A stretch of DNA of 19,012 bases from an uncultured Panacagrimonas sp. (GTDB taxonomy: Bacteria; Pseudomonadota; Gammaproteobacteria; Nevskiales; Nevskiaceae), in NCBI GenBank assembly GCA_946481265.1, contig CAMLNE010000035.1:1-19012 (forward strand), in the 5' to 3' direction. Below the pieces are notes generated by a model. It was not told the DNA's origin. It ran no database searches and was given only the letters and a program-made list of their open reading frames with translations. This document shows positions 7,290-14,767 of the stretch, piece after piece. Numbering within the stretch: the first letter of the stretch is position 1; every line of letters starts with the position of its first letter. The translations under genes and the position numbers were made by a program.

Positions 7290-8579
7290 ATGCGTTTTCT
7301 GATCCGTGTCCTCATCATCTGTTTCGGTGCCGCGCTCGTGCAGCCGGCCTACGCCCAGCTCCAGTTCGAAGTCACCGGCGGGGCAACTGGCGCGCAGCCC
7401 ATCGCGATCGTGCCGTTCGCGGGTAACGATGGCCTGATGGACATCGCGCAGATCGTGGAAGGCGACCTGGTCCGCAGCGGCCTGTTCTATGCCCTGCCGC
7501 GCACGGACATGCTGGAAAAGCCGTCCGAGCCCAAGCAGATCGATCACCGCAACTGGCGCGCGGTGAACATGGATAACGTCGTGATCGGCAGCGTGCGCCG
7601 CGACCCGGGCTCCGACCGCGTATCCGTGCGCTTCTACCTGTTCGACGTGCTGCGCGGCGAGCAGCGCCTGGGTTTCGAGATGCCGGCGGCGGAGCCGTCG
7701 CAGCTTCGCTACACCGCGCACCAGATCGCGGACATGATCTTCGAGAAGCTGGTCGGCATTCCGGGGGTCTTCAACACCAAGATCGCCTACGTGGCCTCGA
7801 AGGGCTACGGGCTGAATCGCACGTACGCGCTGATGATCTCGGACTGGGATGGCGAGAATCCGCGCACGGTAGCCACGTCGCGCGAGCCGCTGATGTCGCC
7901 GCAATGGGCGCCGGACCGCAAGCGGCTGGCCTACGTGGGCTACGAGCGCGGCAGGTCCTCCATCTACGTGCACGAGATCGCCACCGGCAAGGTTCGCAAG
8001 CTGGTGTCGGAGAAGGGCATCAACGGCTCGCCAGCCTGGTCGCCCGACGGCACCCGCCTGGCCATCACGCTCTCCTACGAGTCCAACCCGGACATTTACG
8101 TCGTCGATATCGCCTCGGGCGCGAAGCGCCGCCTGACCCAGACGCAGGGCATCGACACCGAGGCCTCGTGGTCGCCGGATGGTCAGTTCCTGCTGTTCAC
8201 CTCGGAGCGAGGGGGGCCGCCGCAGATCTACCGGATGACCGCCGACGGCGCGAATCCGACCCGCCTGACATTCCAGGGGCGCCAGAATCTGAGGGCCAGT
8301 TATTCACCTGATGGCAAGAACATAGCGCTAGTCAACCTTGACGATAGTCGTTATCGTATTGCGCTACTCGAGGTGGCGACGGGCTCGATGCGACTCCTCA
8401 GCGATGGGCGATTCGACGAAGGCCCGAGCTTTGCGCCGAACGGCGCAACGGTGATCTACGCGACGCAGGGTTCCAAGGGAGCGGAACTGGCGACGGTAAG
8501 CATCGACGGTCGGGTGCGCCAGCGGCTGCGACAAACGGGAGATGTCCGCGAGCCGGCATGGTCGCCACTGCAGCGATGA
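7290..8579 (+). CDS. tolB: Tol-Pal system protein TolB
   Basis: Periplasmic beta-propeller protein that binds Pal and TolA. The start ATG 7290 gives 429 residues (E. coli 430) and a clear signal peptide, MRFLIRVLIICFGAALVQPAYA, split before Gln23. The frame stays open upstream inside tolA, but that part is not TolB-like. The N-terminal domain (about 23-160) is followed by propeller blades marked by repeated SPDG or APDR turns: APDRKRLAYVG, SPDGTRLAITL, SPDGQFLLFTS, SPDGKNIALVN and FAPNGATVIYA. No strong Shine-Dalgarno sequence precedes the ATG. Codons in the stretch 8294-8370 are noticeably richer in A/T third bases than the rest of the gene. Confidence 0.97.
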   Translation: MRFLIRVLIICFGAALVQPAYAQLQFEVTGGATGAQPIAIVPFAGNDGLMDIAQIVEGDLVRSGLFYALPRTDMLEKPSEPKQIDHRNWRAVNMDNVVIGSVRRDPGSDRVSVRFYLFDVLRGEQRLGFEMPAAEPSQLRYTAHQIADMIFEKLVGIPGVFNTKIAYVASKGYGLNRTYALMISDWDGENPRTVATSREPLMSPQWAPDRKRLAYVGYERGRSSIYVHEIATGKVRKLVSEKGINGSPAWSPDGTRLAITLSYESNPDIYVVDIASGAKRRLTQTQGIDTEASWSPDGQFLLFTSERGGPPQIYRMTADGANPTRLTFQGRQNLRASYSPDGKNIALVNLDDSRYRIALLEVATGSMRLLSDGRFDEGPSFAPNGATVIYATQGSKGAELATVSIDGRVRQRLRQTGDVREPAWSPLQR

Positions 8580-8627
8580 CCTATTAACAAGCAAGCGGTA
8601 ATCTCAAACAATATCAAGGAGTTTTCG

Positions 8628-9146
8628 ATGTTAAAGCAGGTCGTTCTGAGCGCCGTAGTGGCGTTTGCCCTGGTTGCAGCCGGGTGCGCGAGCAAGTCCA
8701 ACAAGAGTGATGCCGTGAGCAGTGCGCCGCCGGACAGCGGTCTGAGCACGAGCGGGGCAAATGATCTGTCCGCGGGTGGCTCGTCGGTTGGAACGGACGA
8801 CACCTCGGGTCTTGCGCTGGCGGATCGCACCGTCTATTTCGCGTTCGACAGCAGCGACATCGACGGACCAGGGCAGGCGATCGTCGCCCGCTTCGCCAAG
8901 TATCTCGCCGCTCACCCGACCGCCAAGCTGCGCCTCGAAGGCCATGCCGACGAGCGCGGTACGCGCGAGTACAACGTCGGTCTGGGCGAGCGTCGCGCCA
9001 ACGCGGTGCAGTCGGCCCTGATCGCGGGCGGTGCCTCGGCAGCCCAGCTCAACATCGTGAGCTACGGTGAGGAGCGCGCGGCTGACCCCGGCCACGACGA
9101 GTCGGCTTGGGCCAAGAATCGCCGCGTCGAAATCGTGCAGCTCTGA
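8628..9146 (+). CDS. pal: Peptidoglycan-associated lipoprotein Pal
   Basis: Outer-membrane lipoprotein that anchors the envelope to peptidoglycan and pairs with TolB. The 172-residue product has a lipoprotein signal ending LVAAGC, with lipidated Cys20 and Ala21-Ser22 after it, so no Asp+2 inner-membrane retention signal. A Ser/Gly-rich tether (about 21-65) leads to the OmpA-like domain, with VYFAFDSSDID, LRLEGHADERGTREYNVGLG and NRRVEIVQL; the Asp and Arg expected to bind diaminopimelate lie in this domain. A strong AAGGAG (8616-8621) sits 6 bp before the ATG, the best ribosome-binding site in the tol cluster, in keeping with the high abundance of Pal. The AT-rich 48-bp spacer after tolB could hold an extra promoter, but no clear hexamers were found. 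Confidence 0.98.
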   Translation: MLKQVVLSAVVAFALVAAGCASKSNKSDAVSSAPPDSGLSTSGANDLSAGGSSVGTDDTSGLALADRTVYFAFDSSDIDGPGQAIVARFAKYLAAHPTAKLRLEGHADERGTREYNVGLGERRANAVQSALIAGGASAAQLNIVSYGEERAADPGHDESAWAKNRRVEIVQL

Positions 9147-9175
9147 TCGACCCGATTCCCCAGGAGACCCATGCC

Positions 9176-9988
9176 ATGACGGCTCGCCGCATTTCCGGAC
9201 TCAGCACTGCAATCGCCCTGGGCCTTCTGGCCAGCGGTTGTGCATCGGATTTCGGCGGGCCGATCAGCAGCTCCTCAAGGACAGCCCTGTCCCCGGAAGA
9301 GCGTCGCCTGCAGGACGTCGAAACCAAGACGGCGCAGCTGGTGCGCCGCATGGATTCGATGAACCAGACGCAGATGGATCAGGACCTGGCGCGTGTGCGT
9401 GAAGAGATCCGCTTCCTGCGCGGCGACGTCGAGAAGCTGCGCTTCGATCTCGATGGTCGTGATCGCAGCACCAAGGAACTGTTCGCCAATCTCGATCGGC
9501 GTCTCAGCCAGATCGAGGCCGGCGGTGCAGCCGCTGCCACCGGAACGGTCGCCACGACCACTCCGGGCACGCTGGCACCGGCGCCGACGCCGAAGGCCAC
9601 GGTAGCGACGCCGGAGGAAGAGCGGGCCTATCTGGGCACGTTCGACCAGCTCAAGAACGGCAAGTACGACGACGCCATCCGCGGCTTCCGCAGCATGCTC
9701 GACCAGTGGCCGCAGGGTCGCTACGCGGACAATGGCTGGTACTGGATGGGCGAGGCGCAAATGGTCAAGCGCGACTTCGCGGGGGCGGCAAACAGCTTCC
9801 AGTCCCTGGTCCAGGGTTTTCCGTCCAGCCCGAAGGTCGCCGATGGCCTCTACAAGCTTGGCCTGGCGCAGGTCGAGCTGAAGAAGCCGGTGGACGCAAA
9901 GGCGGCACTGCAGCGCGTCATCCGCGAACATCCCAGCACCAACGCCGCGAACCTGGCCAAGCAGAAGCTCGACCAGCTCGGCGGCTGA
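9176..9988 (+). CDS. cpoB: Cell division coordinator CpoB (YbgF), lipoprotein-like
   Basis: Periplasmic TPR protein that couples peptidoglycan synthesis to Tol-Pal constriction. ATG 9176 is preferred because it begins a signal sequence, MTARRISGLSTAIALGLLAS; the upstream in-frame extension overlaps pal and is not signal-like. The protein has 270 residues. Residues about 45-110 form the heptad-rich trimerisation coiled coil (LQDVETKTAQLVRRMDSMNQ onward). An Ala/Thr/Pro linker (about 120-145) precedes three TPR-like repeats (LKNGKYDDAIRGF, VKRDFAGAANSF, KKPVDAKAALQRV). The signal ends LLASGC, which fits a lipobox with Cys22, so the protein may be lipid-anchored, unlike soluble E. coli CpoB. It follows pal by 29 bp with a modest AGGAG (9162-9166). 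Confidence 0.93.
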   Translation: MTARRISGLSTAIALGLLASGCASDFGGPISSSSRTALSPEERRLQDVETKTAQLVRRMDSMNQTQMDQDLARVREEIRFLRGDVEKLRFDLDGRDRSTKELFANLDRRLSQIEAGGAAAATGTVATTTPGTLAPAPTPKATVATPEEERAYLGTFDQLKNGKYDDAIRGFRSMLDQWPQGRYADNGWYWMGEAQMVKRDFAGAANSFQSLVQGFPSSPKVADGLYKLGLAQVELKKPVDAKAALQRVIREHPSTNAANLAKQKLDQLGG

Positions 9989-9995
9989 GGTCGCG

Positions 9996-10691
9996 ATGGA
10001 CGACGTGGCCCCGGCGCCTGCGGCGGCGGGCCGCGAGAAGCATGGCGGCCCTGTCCGCCTGCGGATCACCGAAATCTTTCTTTCGCTCCAGGGCGAATCG
10101 ACCCGCGCCGGACTGCCGACCGTATTCGTCCGGCTGACCGGTTGCCCCTTGCGGTGCAGCTATTGCGACACCGCTTATGCCTTCCATGGCGGCCAGTCCC
10201 GATCGCTGGATGACGTCCTGTCGGAGGTGCGTACCCACGGCGTGCACCATGTCTGCGTGACCGGAGGGGAACCGCTGGCCCAGCGAAGCTGCCTGGACCT
10301 GCTCACCGCGCTCTGTGATGGCGGCTACTCGGTCTCGCTCGAAACCAGCGGCGCGATCGATGTCTCGACGGTCGACCCGCGCGTCAGTCGCATCCTCGAC
10401 ATCAAGACGCCGGGTTCGGGCGAGGAATCGAAGAATCTCTGGAAGAATCTCCAGGCGCTGGACGCGCACGACGAGATCAAGTTCGTGCTGTGCGACCGTG
10501 CCGACTACGACTGGGCCCGCAATATCATCGCGCAGCACCGCCTTCCCGCTCTCTGCACGGTGCTGCTGTCCGCCAGTCATGGCCAGCTCGACCCAGCGGT
10601 TCTCGCCCAGTGGATCGTCGAGGATCGCCTGCCGGTACGCTTCCAGATGCAGTTGCACAAGCTCCTCTGGGGCAATGTCGCAGGACGTTGA
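9996..10691 (+). CDS. queE: 7-carboxy-7-deazaguanine synthase QueE
   Basis: Radical SAM enzyme that rearranges 6-carboxytetrahydropterin to 7-carboxy-7-deazaguanine, on the path to preQ0 and queuosine. The 231-residue protein contains the substrate-binding start ITEIFLSLQGEST, then the cluster motif with Cys50, Cys54 and Cys57 (CPLRCSYC), the standard CX3CX2C. The TGGEPL SAM-binding motif and DIKTPGSG are also present. The N-terminus has about 20 residues before the first strand, Ala-rich and poorly conserved, so a slightly later start is possible. It begins 7 bp after cpoB and ends 3 bp before queC, forming a two-gene que unit at the end of the tol-pal run. Confidence 0.96.
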   Translation: MDDVAPAPAAAGREKHGGPVRLRITEIFLSLQGESTRAGLPTVFVRLTGCPLRCSYCDTAYAFHGGQSRSLDDVLSEVRTHGVHHVCVTGGEPLAQRSCLDLLTALCDGGYSVSLETSGAIDVSTVDPRVSRILDIKTPGSGEESKNLWKNLQALDAHDEIKFVLCDRADYDWARNIIAQHRLPALCTVLLSASHGQLDPAVLAQWIVEDRLPVRFQMQLHKLLWGNVAGR

Positions 10692-10694
10692 CCG

Positions 10695-11390
10695 GTGACG
10701 GGTTCCGACCGCGAGGCAACAGCTCCGAAGGCCGTCGTCCTGTTGTCGGGTGGGCTGGACTCGGCGACCGTCCTGGCGATCGCACGGGCGCAGGGCTTCG
10801 AGGTCCACGCGCTGTCGGTGGCCTACGGGCAGCGCCACGTGGTGGAACTCGAGGCCGCGGTGCAGGTGGCGGCCCAGCTCGGCGCGGCAGCGCACCAGGT
10901 GATGCACGTGGATCTCGACGTGGTTGGAGGCTCGGCGCTGACCGATCGCAGCATCGCCGTTCCCGAGGCTTCGTCCGAAGGGATTCCCATCACCTACGTG
11001 CCGGCGCGCAACACCCTGTTCCTGTCGCTTGCGCTCGGCTGGGCCGAGGTGCTGGGCGCCGCCGACCTCTTCATCGGCGTCAACGCGGTGGACTACTCGG
11101 GATACCCCGACTGCCGACCGGAGTTCATCGCGGCCTTCGAACGCCTTGCCCAGATCGCCACGCGGGCCGGAGTGGAGGGCCGGGGTCTGCGCGTGCATGC
11201 GCCGCTGCAGCACATGAGCAAGAAGCAGATCGTGCTGAAGGGGACGGCCCTGGGCGTGGATTTCTCGCGGACCGTGTCCTGCTACGCGGCCGACGATGAA
11301 GGTCGTGCCTGCGGTCGCTGCGATTCCTGTCGCCTGCGTGCCGAGGGCTTCGTCGCCGCCGGCATCCCCGATCCCACGCGCTATGCCTGA
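10695..11390 (+). CDS. queC: 7-cyano-7-deazaguanine (preQ0) synthase QueC
   Basis: ATP- and ammonia-dependent enzyme that converts 7-carboxy-7-deazaguanine to preQ0 in the cytoplasm. The start is GTG 10695, 3 bp after queE, giving 231 residues. The PP-loop SGGLDS is at residues 18-23. [18 protein letters not shown] and [15 protein letters not shown] are family blocks. The structural zinc site is complete: Cys196, Cys206, Cys209 and Cys212 (CGRCDSC). Co-location with queE fits the pathway; queD and queF are not in the window. It ends 25 bp before the 3' end of the convergent tRNA-Lys gene. Confidence 0.97.
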   Translation: MTGSDREATAPKAVVLLSGGLDSATVLAIARAQGFEVHALSVAYGQRHVVELEAAVQVAAQLGAAAHQVMHVDLDVVGGSALTDRSIAVPEASSEGIPITYVPARNTLFLSLALGWAEVLGAADLFIGVNAVDYSGYPDCRPEFIAAFERLAQIATRAGVEGRGLRVHAPLQHMSKKQIVLKGTALGVDFSRTVSCYAADDEGRACGRCDSCRLRAEGFVAAGIPDPTRYA

Positions 11391-11415
11391 GGCAGCGAGC
11401 GCGACCGCGAATCGA

Positions 11416-11491
11416 TGGTGGGTCGTGACAGGTTCGAACTGTCGACCAACTGGTTAAAAGCCAGCTGCTCTACCGGCTGAGCTAACGACCC
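11416..11491 (-). tRNA. tRNA-Lys (anticodon UUU)
   Basis: The complement folds as a complete 76-nt tRNA. The acceptor arm GGGTCGT pairs with ACGACCC and is followed by the discriminator A and an encoded CCA (11416-11418). The D arm is GCTC/GAGC, the anticodon arm GCTGG-CTTTTAA-CCAGT, and the T arm GACAG-TTCGAAC-CTGTC. The loop CTTTTAA gives anticodon TTT at 11456-11458, read as lysine. The sequence closely follows the E. coli tRNA-Lys pattern. It is the only gene on the - strand in this window. No intrinsic terminator was seen in the short gap to queC. Confidence 0.97.
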
Positions 11492-11532
11492 CCGGGACCA
11501 CCGCCGCGCAGGCGGGTTTCGAGCGGACGCGA

Positions 11533-11538
11533 ATGATA
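11533..11538 (-). promoter_or_regulatory. Candidate -10 element for tRNA-Lys
   Basis: On the - strand this reads TATCAT followed by the GC-rich stretch TCGCGTCC, the kind of discriminator seen at stringently controlled stable-RNA promoters. It would start transcription about 35 nt before the tRNA 5' end. No good -35 hexamer is visible at 17 bp. The remainder of 11492-11663 shows no other supported feature. Confidence 0.35.
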
Positions 11539-11663
11539 CCGGAAGGTTTCCGTCGATTCGCGGGCGGCAGCCGGCTCCCGCAGGGCGACCCGTCGAAAGT
11601 CGGGCAGGGCGAGGCGCCGCCTCCGCTAGTCTGGGCGACGTCCTTTGCTGGTGTCCCCGCGTG

Positions 11664-12884
11664 ATGACCGATATCCCCCGCCGCGCCGACTCGCTGTTCA
11701 GCGATCTGCTGCTTCCCGACGAGACGCGCCGCATCCGCAGGCAGGTGCGTGAATTCTGCGAGGACGTGGTGCGCCCGGCTGCGCAGCGCCTCAACACCAC
11801 GCCGGAGTCGAGGGAAAGTTTTGCGCGGGTCGAATTCGACGCGATGGCCAGGGCCGGCCTGTACAAGATTCCGTATCCCGCCGATGTCGGCGGCCTGGGA
11901 CTGGAATTCCCCACGCTGGCAACGGCAACCGTCCTGGAGGAACTCGGCTACTACTCACCGAGCCTGGCGTCCGCCCTGTACGACGGGCAGGCCATCCTGG
12001 TCGGCAAGACACTGGAGCGCGCGCCGGCACAGCTGCGCGACCACTACCTGCCCAAGCTGATCCGCGGCGAGTTCGTTGGCTGCTTCGCCACCAGCGAACC
12101 GGACGCGAGCACGGATCTTTCGGTGAACTCGGTCCAGACCGTCGCCACCCGCACTGCCGGAGGCTGGCGCATCAACGGCAGGAAGCGCTGGATCACCAAT
12201 TCGCCGGCGGGCGACCTGATCCTGGTGCTGTGCCGTACCGACCAGACGCTCACGATGCTGCTCGCCGACATGCACCACCCCGGCGTGAGCGTGTCCGCGC
12301 CGGACCTGAAGATGGGCAACCACGTGCAGCTGACCGCGGACGTCAGCTTCGAGGACGTGCCGGTTGCCGACGATCATGTCGTCGGCACGGTGGGCGGCGG
12401 ACTGCGCACCGCCATCGGTGCGCTGGTGCTCGGTCGCATGGGAATCGGGGCCATCGGCGTGGCCATGGCCCAGGCCGCGTTCGATTTCTCCACCCACTAC
12501 ATGACGCAGCGCAAGGTGTTCGGCCGGGAGCTGGCGCGCTTCCAGCACTGGCAGTTCCGCTTTGCGGAACACGCGCTGCAGATCGAGATGGCGCGCAATC
12601 TCTACCAGAAGGCCGCGATGCGTTACGACCGTGAAGGCAGTTCGGACATCGAGGCGGCCATGGCCAAGATCGCCGGCTCGCGCCTGGCCTGCGACGTGGC
12701 CCGGGATGCGATCCAGGTCTGCGGCGCCTACGGATTCGTCCGGACCCTTGCCGGCACCGGCCAGCATTTCCCGTTGGAATCGATCTACCGCGACGCCAAG
12801 ATCGGCGAGATCTACGAGGGTGCCAACGAGATCCAGAGCTGGGTCATCGCCCGCCATATCTTCGGACGCGAGATGACCGGCTGA
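11664..12884 (+). CDS. Acyl-CoA dehydrogenase
   Basis: FAD-dependent acyl-CoA dehydrogenase of 406 residues, which oxidises an acyl-CoA to the 2-enoyl-CoA and passes electrons to ETF. The three-domain layout is visible: N-terminal helices (AGLYKIPYPADVGGLGLEFP), the middle beta domain (FATSEPDASTDLS, then GGWRINGRKRWITN) and the C-terminal helices (YMTQRKVFGRELARFQHWQF, IQVCGAYGF). IYEGANEIQ places the usual catalytic Glu at 385. The family signature SE-x2-x-G-[ST]-D has Ser in place of Gly (SEPDASTD). ATG 11664 directly follows an in-frame GTG at 11661, so the start may be one codon earlier. The chain length or branching of the substrate cannot be assigned. It opens the presumed catabolic block on the + strand, 153 bp before the monooxygenase. 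Confidence 0.93.
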   Translation: MTDIPRRADSLFSDLLLPDETRRIRRQVREFCEDVVRPAAQRLNTTPESRESFARVEFDAMARAGLYKIPYPADVGGLGLEFPTLATATVLEELGYYSPSLASALYDGQAILVGKTLERAPAQLRDHYLPKLIRGEFVGCFATSEPDASTDLSVNSVQTVATRTAGGWRINGRKRWITNSPAGDLILVLCRTDQTLTMLLADMHHPGVSVSAPDLKMGNHVQLTADVSFEDVPVADDHVVGTVGGGLRTAIGALVLGRMGIGAIGVAMAQAAFDFSTHYMTQRKVFGRELARFQHWQFRFAEHALQIEMARNLYQKAAMRYDREGSSDIEAAMAKIAGSRLACDVARDAIQVCGAYGFVRTLAGTGQHFPLESIYRDAKIGEIYEGANEIQSWVIARHIFGREMTG

Positions 12885-12937
12885 TCGGCCGGGCGGGGTG
12901 GGGCAGACCCTGCTGGCTCCCGCGTCCCGCGCGTGGC

Positions 12938-12943
12938 CATAAT
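12938..12943 (+). promoter_or_regulatory. Candidate -10 element before the monooxygenase
   Basis: CATAAT followed by CGGGCGC in an otherwise GC-rich 153-bp spacer, 94 bp before the monooxygenase ATG. No matching -35 hexamer is clear. The following leader holds a possible stem, CGGGG/CCCCG, around 12986-13003. This is pattern recognition only. Confidence 0.25.
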
Positions 12944-13037
12944 CGGGCGCATCGCGTGCGGCGACACGATCCGCCGACCGCCTGCGGGGACCGGCAGCCC
13001 CGGCCCGCACAGACGATGGTCGTGGGAGGAGTGAGCG

Positions 13038-14696
13038 ATGGCCGATGATCGGCAGGACGCGACGCGCGAGCTGGAGATGGTCATCGTCGGTGCCGGCTTC
13101 GCCGGGCTGCAGATGCTGCACCGGGCCCTGCGCAGCGGACGCCGCGTGCGGCTCTACGAGGCCGGCAGCGCGGTCGGCGGCACCTGGTACTGGAACCGCT
13201 ACCCGGGCGCCCGCGTCGATCTCGAAAGTCTCGAGTATTCCCTGTCGTTCTCCGACGAACTGCAGCAGGAATGGGAATGGTCCGAACGCTATGCCGCGCA
13301 GCCCGAGCTGCAGCGTTACGCCGAGCACGTCACCGATCGCTTCGGCCTGCGTGCGCACATCCGCTTCGATTCGCGCATCGTCTCGGCCGTGTTCGACGAG
13401 GACGCCTGTCGCTGGGACCTGGTCACCAGCCAGGGCGAGAAGCTGCGCGCGCAGTTCTGCGTGATGGCCACCGGCCTGCTGTCGGCGCCGAACCGTCCGC
13501 GGATCGAGGGCGCGGAGCAGTTCCGCGGCGTCCAGGTGCAGACCGGCCTGTGGCCGAAGGAGGGCGTGGACCTGGAAGGCCGGCGCGTGTGCGTGATCGG
13601 CACCGGTTCCTCCGCCGTGCAGTGCATTCCGGAAATCGCCCGGCTCGCATCGCACCTGACGGTGTTCCAGCGCACCCCGGTGTTCGCCATCCCCGCACGC
13701 AACGCGCCGATGGACCCCGACTTCCAGCGTCGCATCAAGGCCGACTATGCGCGGCTGCGCCGCAAGGAGATGGAGGCGCTTGCCGGCTTCGTCTCGCTGA
13801 GCTTTCTCGACGATCCGCATCCATCGTGCGGCGCGCTCGAGGTCAGCGAGGAGCAGCGCAAGGCCGAGTATGACCGGCGCTGGGCTGCCGGCGGCCTGTG
13901 CTTCTACACCGCGTTCAATGATCTGCTCATCGATGCGAAGTCCAACGAGACGCTCGCCGAGTACGTGCGCGGCAAGATCCGTGAGCGCGTGCACGATCCT
14001 AAGACGGCCGAAAAGCTGCTGCCGAAGGGCTACCCGATCCTGACCAAGCGGCTGTGCGCGGAAACCGGGTATTACGAAACCTACAACCGCGACAACGTGA
14101 CCCTGGTCGACCTGCGCGAAACGCCGATCACCCGCATCGAGGCCGATGGCATCCGCACCACCGATGGCAGGCTGCATGCCTGCGACCTGATCGTCTGGGC
14201 AACGGGGTTCGACGCGATGACCGGTGCGATCGATCGCATCGACCTGCGCGGCCGTGGTGGGCGGAGCATCCGGCAGCACTGGGCAGACGGTCTGAGCACC
14301 TTCGCCGGCATGATGTGCACGGGCTTTCCCAACATGATCTTCATGAACGGGCCCGGCAGTCCGAGCGCGGTGTTCGCGCCGATCCAGCTGGCCGAATACC
14401 AGGCGGACTGGATCGAGCGCTGCGTGGATCACCTGGCCGTTTCGGACAATGACTGCATCGAGCCGACGGCCGAGGCCGAGGCCGAGTGGGTGGCGCATGC
14501 CGACGCGGTCGGCGCGATGACCCTGATGCCGTCCTCGAAGAACTGGTACATGGGCGACAACATTCCGGGCAAGCCGCGGCGCATCCTGATCTACATGGGC
14601 GGCTTTGCCGCCTACCGCGAGGCCTGCGAGACCGGCGCCGCGCAGGGCTACCAGAAATTCCAGCTCGGCCGCGCGCACAGCGCGATGGCCGGCTGA
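13038..14696 (+). CDS. Baeyer-Villiger-type flavin monooxygenase
   Basis: FAD- and NADPH-dependent monooxygenase of 552 residues, in the length range of cyclohexanone/phenylacetone monooxygenases. The first Rossmann motif is GAGFAG (18-23). The short class motif GGTWYWNRYPGARVD (47-61) is perfect, the second Rossmann motif GTGSSA is at 188-193, and VWATGFD at 386-392. The KRLCAETGYYETYNRDNV block (337-354) contains Arg338, likely equivalent to the active-site arginine. The long fingerprint FxGxxxHxxxW reads FRGVQVQTGLW (162-172), so the His is Gln168. A strong GGGAGGAG (13024-13031) is 6 bp from the ATG. Expected chemistry is insertion of oxygen next to a ketone to give an ester or lactone, but the altered fingerprint leaves activity open. 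Neighbours suggest a role in hydrocarbon or ketone degradation. Confidence 0.9.
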   Translation: MADDRQDATRELEMVIVGAGFAGLQMLHRALRSGRRVRLYEAGSAVGGTWYWNRYPGARVDLESLEYSLSFSDELQQEWEWSERYAAQPELQRYAEHVTDRFGLRAHIRFDSRIVSAVFDEDACRWDLVTSQGEKLRAQFCVMATGLLSAPNRPRIEGAEQFRGVQVQTGLWPKEGVDLEGRRVCVIGTGSSAVQCIPEIARLASHLTVFQRTPVFAIPARNAPMDPDFQRRIKADYARLRRKEMEALAGFVSLSFLDDPHPSCGALEVSEEQRKAEYDRRWAAGGLCFYTAFNDLLIDAKSNETLAEYVRGKIRERVHDPKTAEKLLPKGYPILTKRLCAETGYYETYNRDNVTLVDLRETPITRIEADGIRTTDGRLHACDLIVWATGFDAMTGAIDRIDLRGRGGRSIRQHWADGLSTFAGMMCTGFPNMIFMNGPGSPSAVFAPIQLAEYQADWIERCVDHLAVSDNDCIEPTAEAEAEWVAHADAVGAMTLMPSSKNWYMGDNIPGKPRRILIYMGGFAAYREACETGAAQGYQKFQLGRAHSAMAG

Positions 14697-14710
14697 AGCG
14701 GCCACGCATG

Positions 14711-14732
14711 GTGGCGGCGCGGGTGCCGCCAC
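14711..14732. repeat. Perfect 8-bp hairpin after the monooxygenase
   Basis: GTGGCGGC-GCGGGT-GCCGCCAC, 14 bp after the monooxygenase stop and 35 bp before the regulator ATG. No T-run follows; instead TACAAT (14733-14738) abuts it. It may end the monooxygenase message, or be an operator covering the spacer region of a regulator promoter. Confidence 0.45.
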
Positions 14733-14738
14733 TACAAT
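14733..14738 (+). promoter_or_regulatory. Candidate -10 element for the LuxR-family regulator
   Basis: TACAAT, five of six matches to TATAAT, followed by CGCCCG and 29 bp before the regulator ATG. No -35 hexamer is recognisable; the perfect hairpin occupies that spacer. A regulator binding the hairpin arms could act as an activator or repressor here (inference). Confidence 0.35.
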
Positions 14739-14767
14739 CGCCCGTCGCACGATCAGGCCGGATTCCG

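Noticed and set aside
8580..8627. Separate pal promoter in the tolB-pal spacer
   Set aside because: The spacer is AT-rich, but no -10/-35 pair with acceptable spacing could be picked out, so it was not listed as a feature.
11391..11663. tRNA-Lys as the attachment site of an integrated island carrying the catabolic genes
   Set aside because: The tRNA 3' end faces queC only 25 bp away, while the catabolic genes lie on its 5' side. No second copy of the tRNA 3' end, integrase or direct repeat was seen in the window.
14486..14767. N-terminal extension of the LAL regulator into the monooxygenase gene
   Set aside because: The upstream part overlaps coding sequence in another frame and looks like a shadow. 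ATG 14768 gives a normal family layout with Walker A near residue 55.
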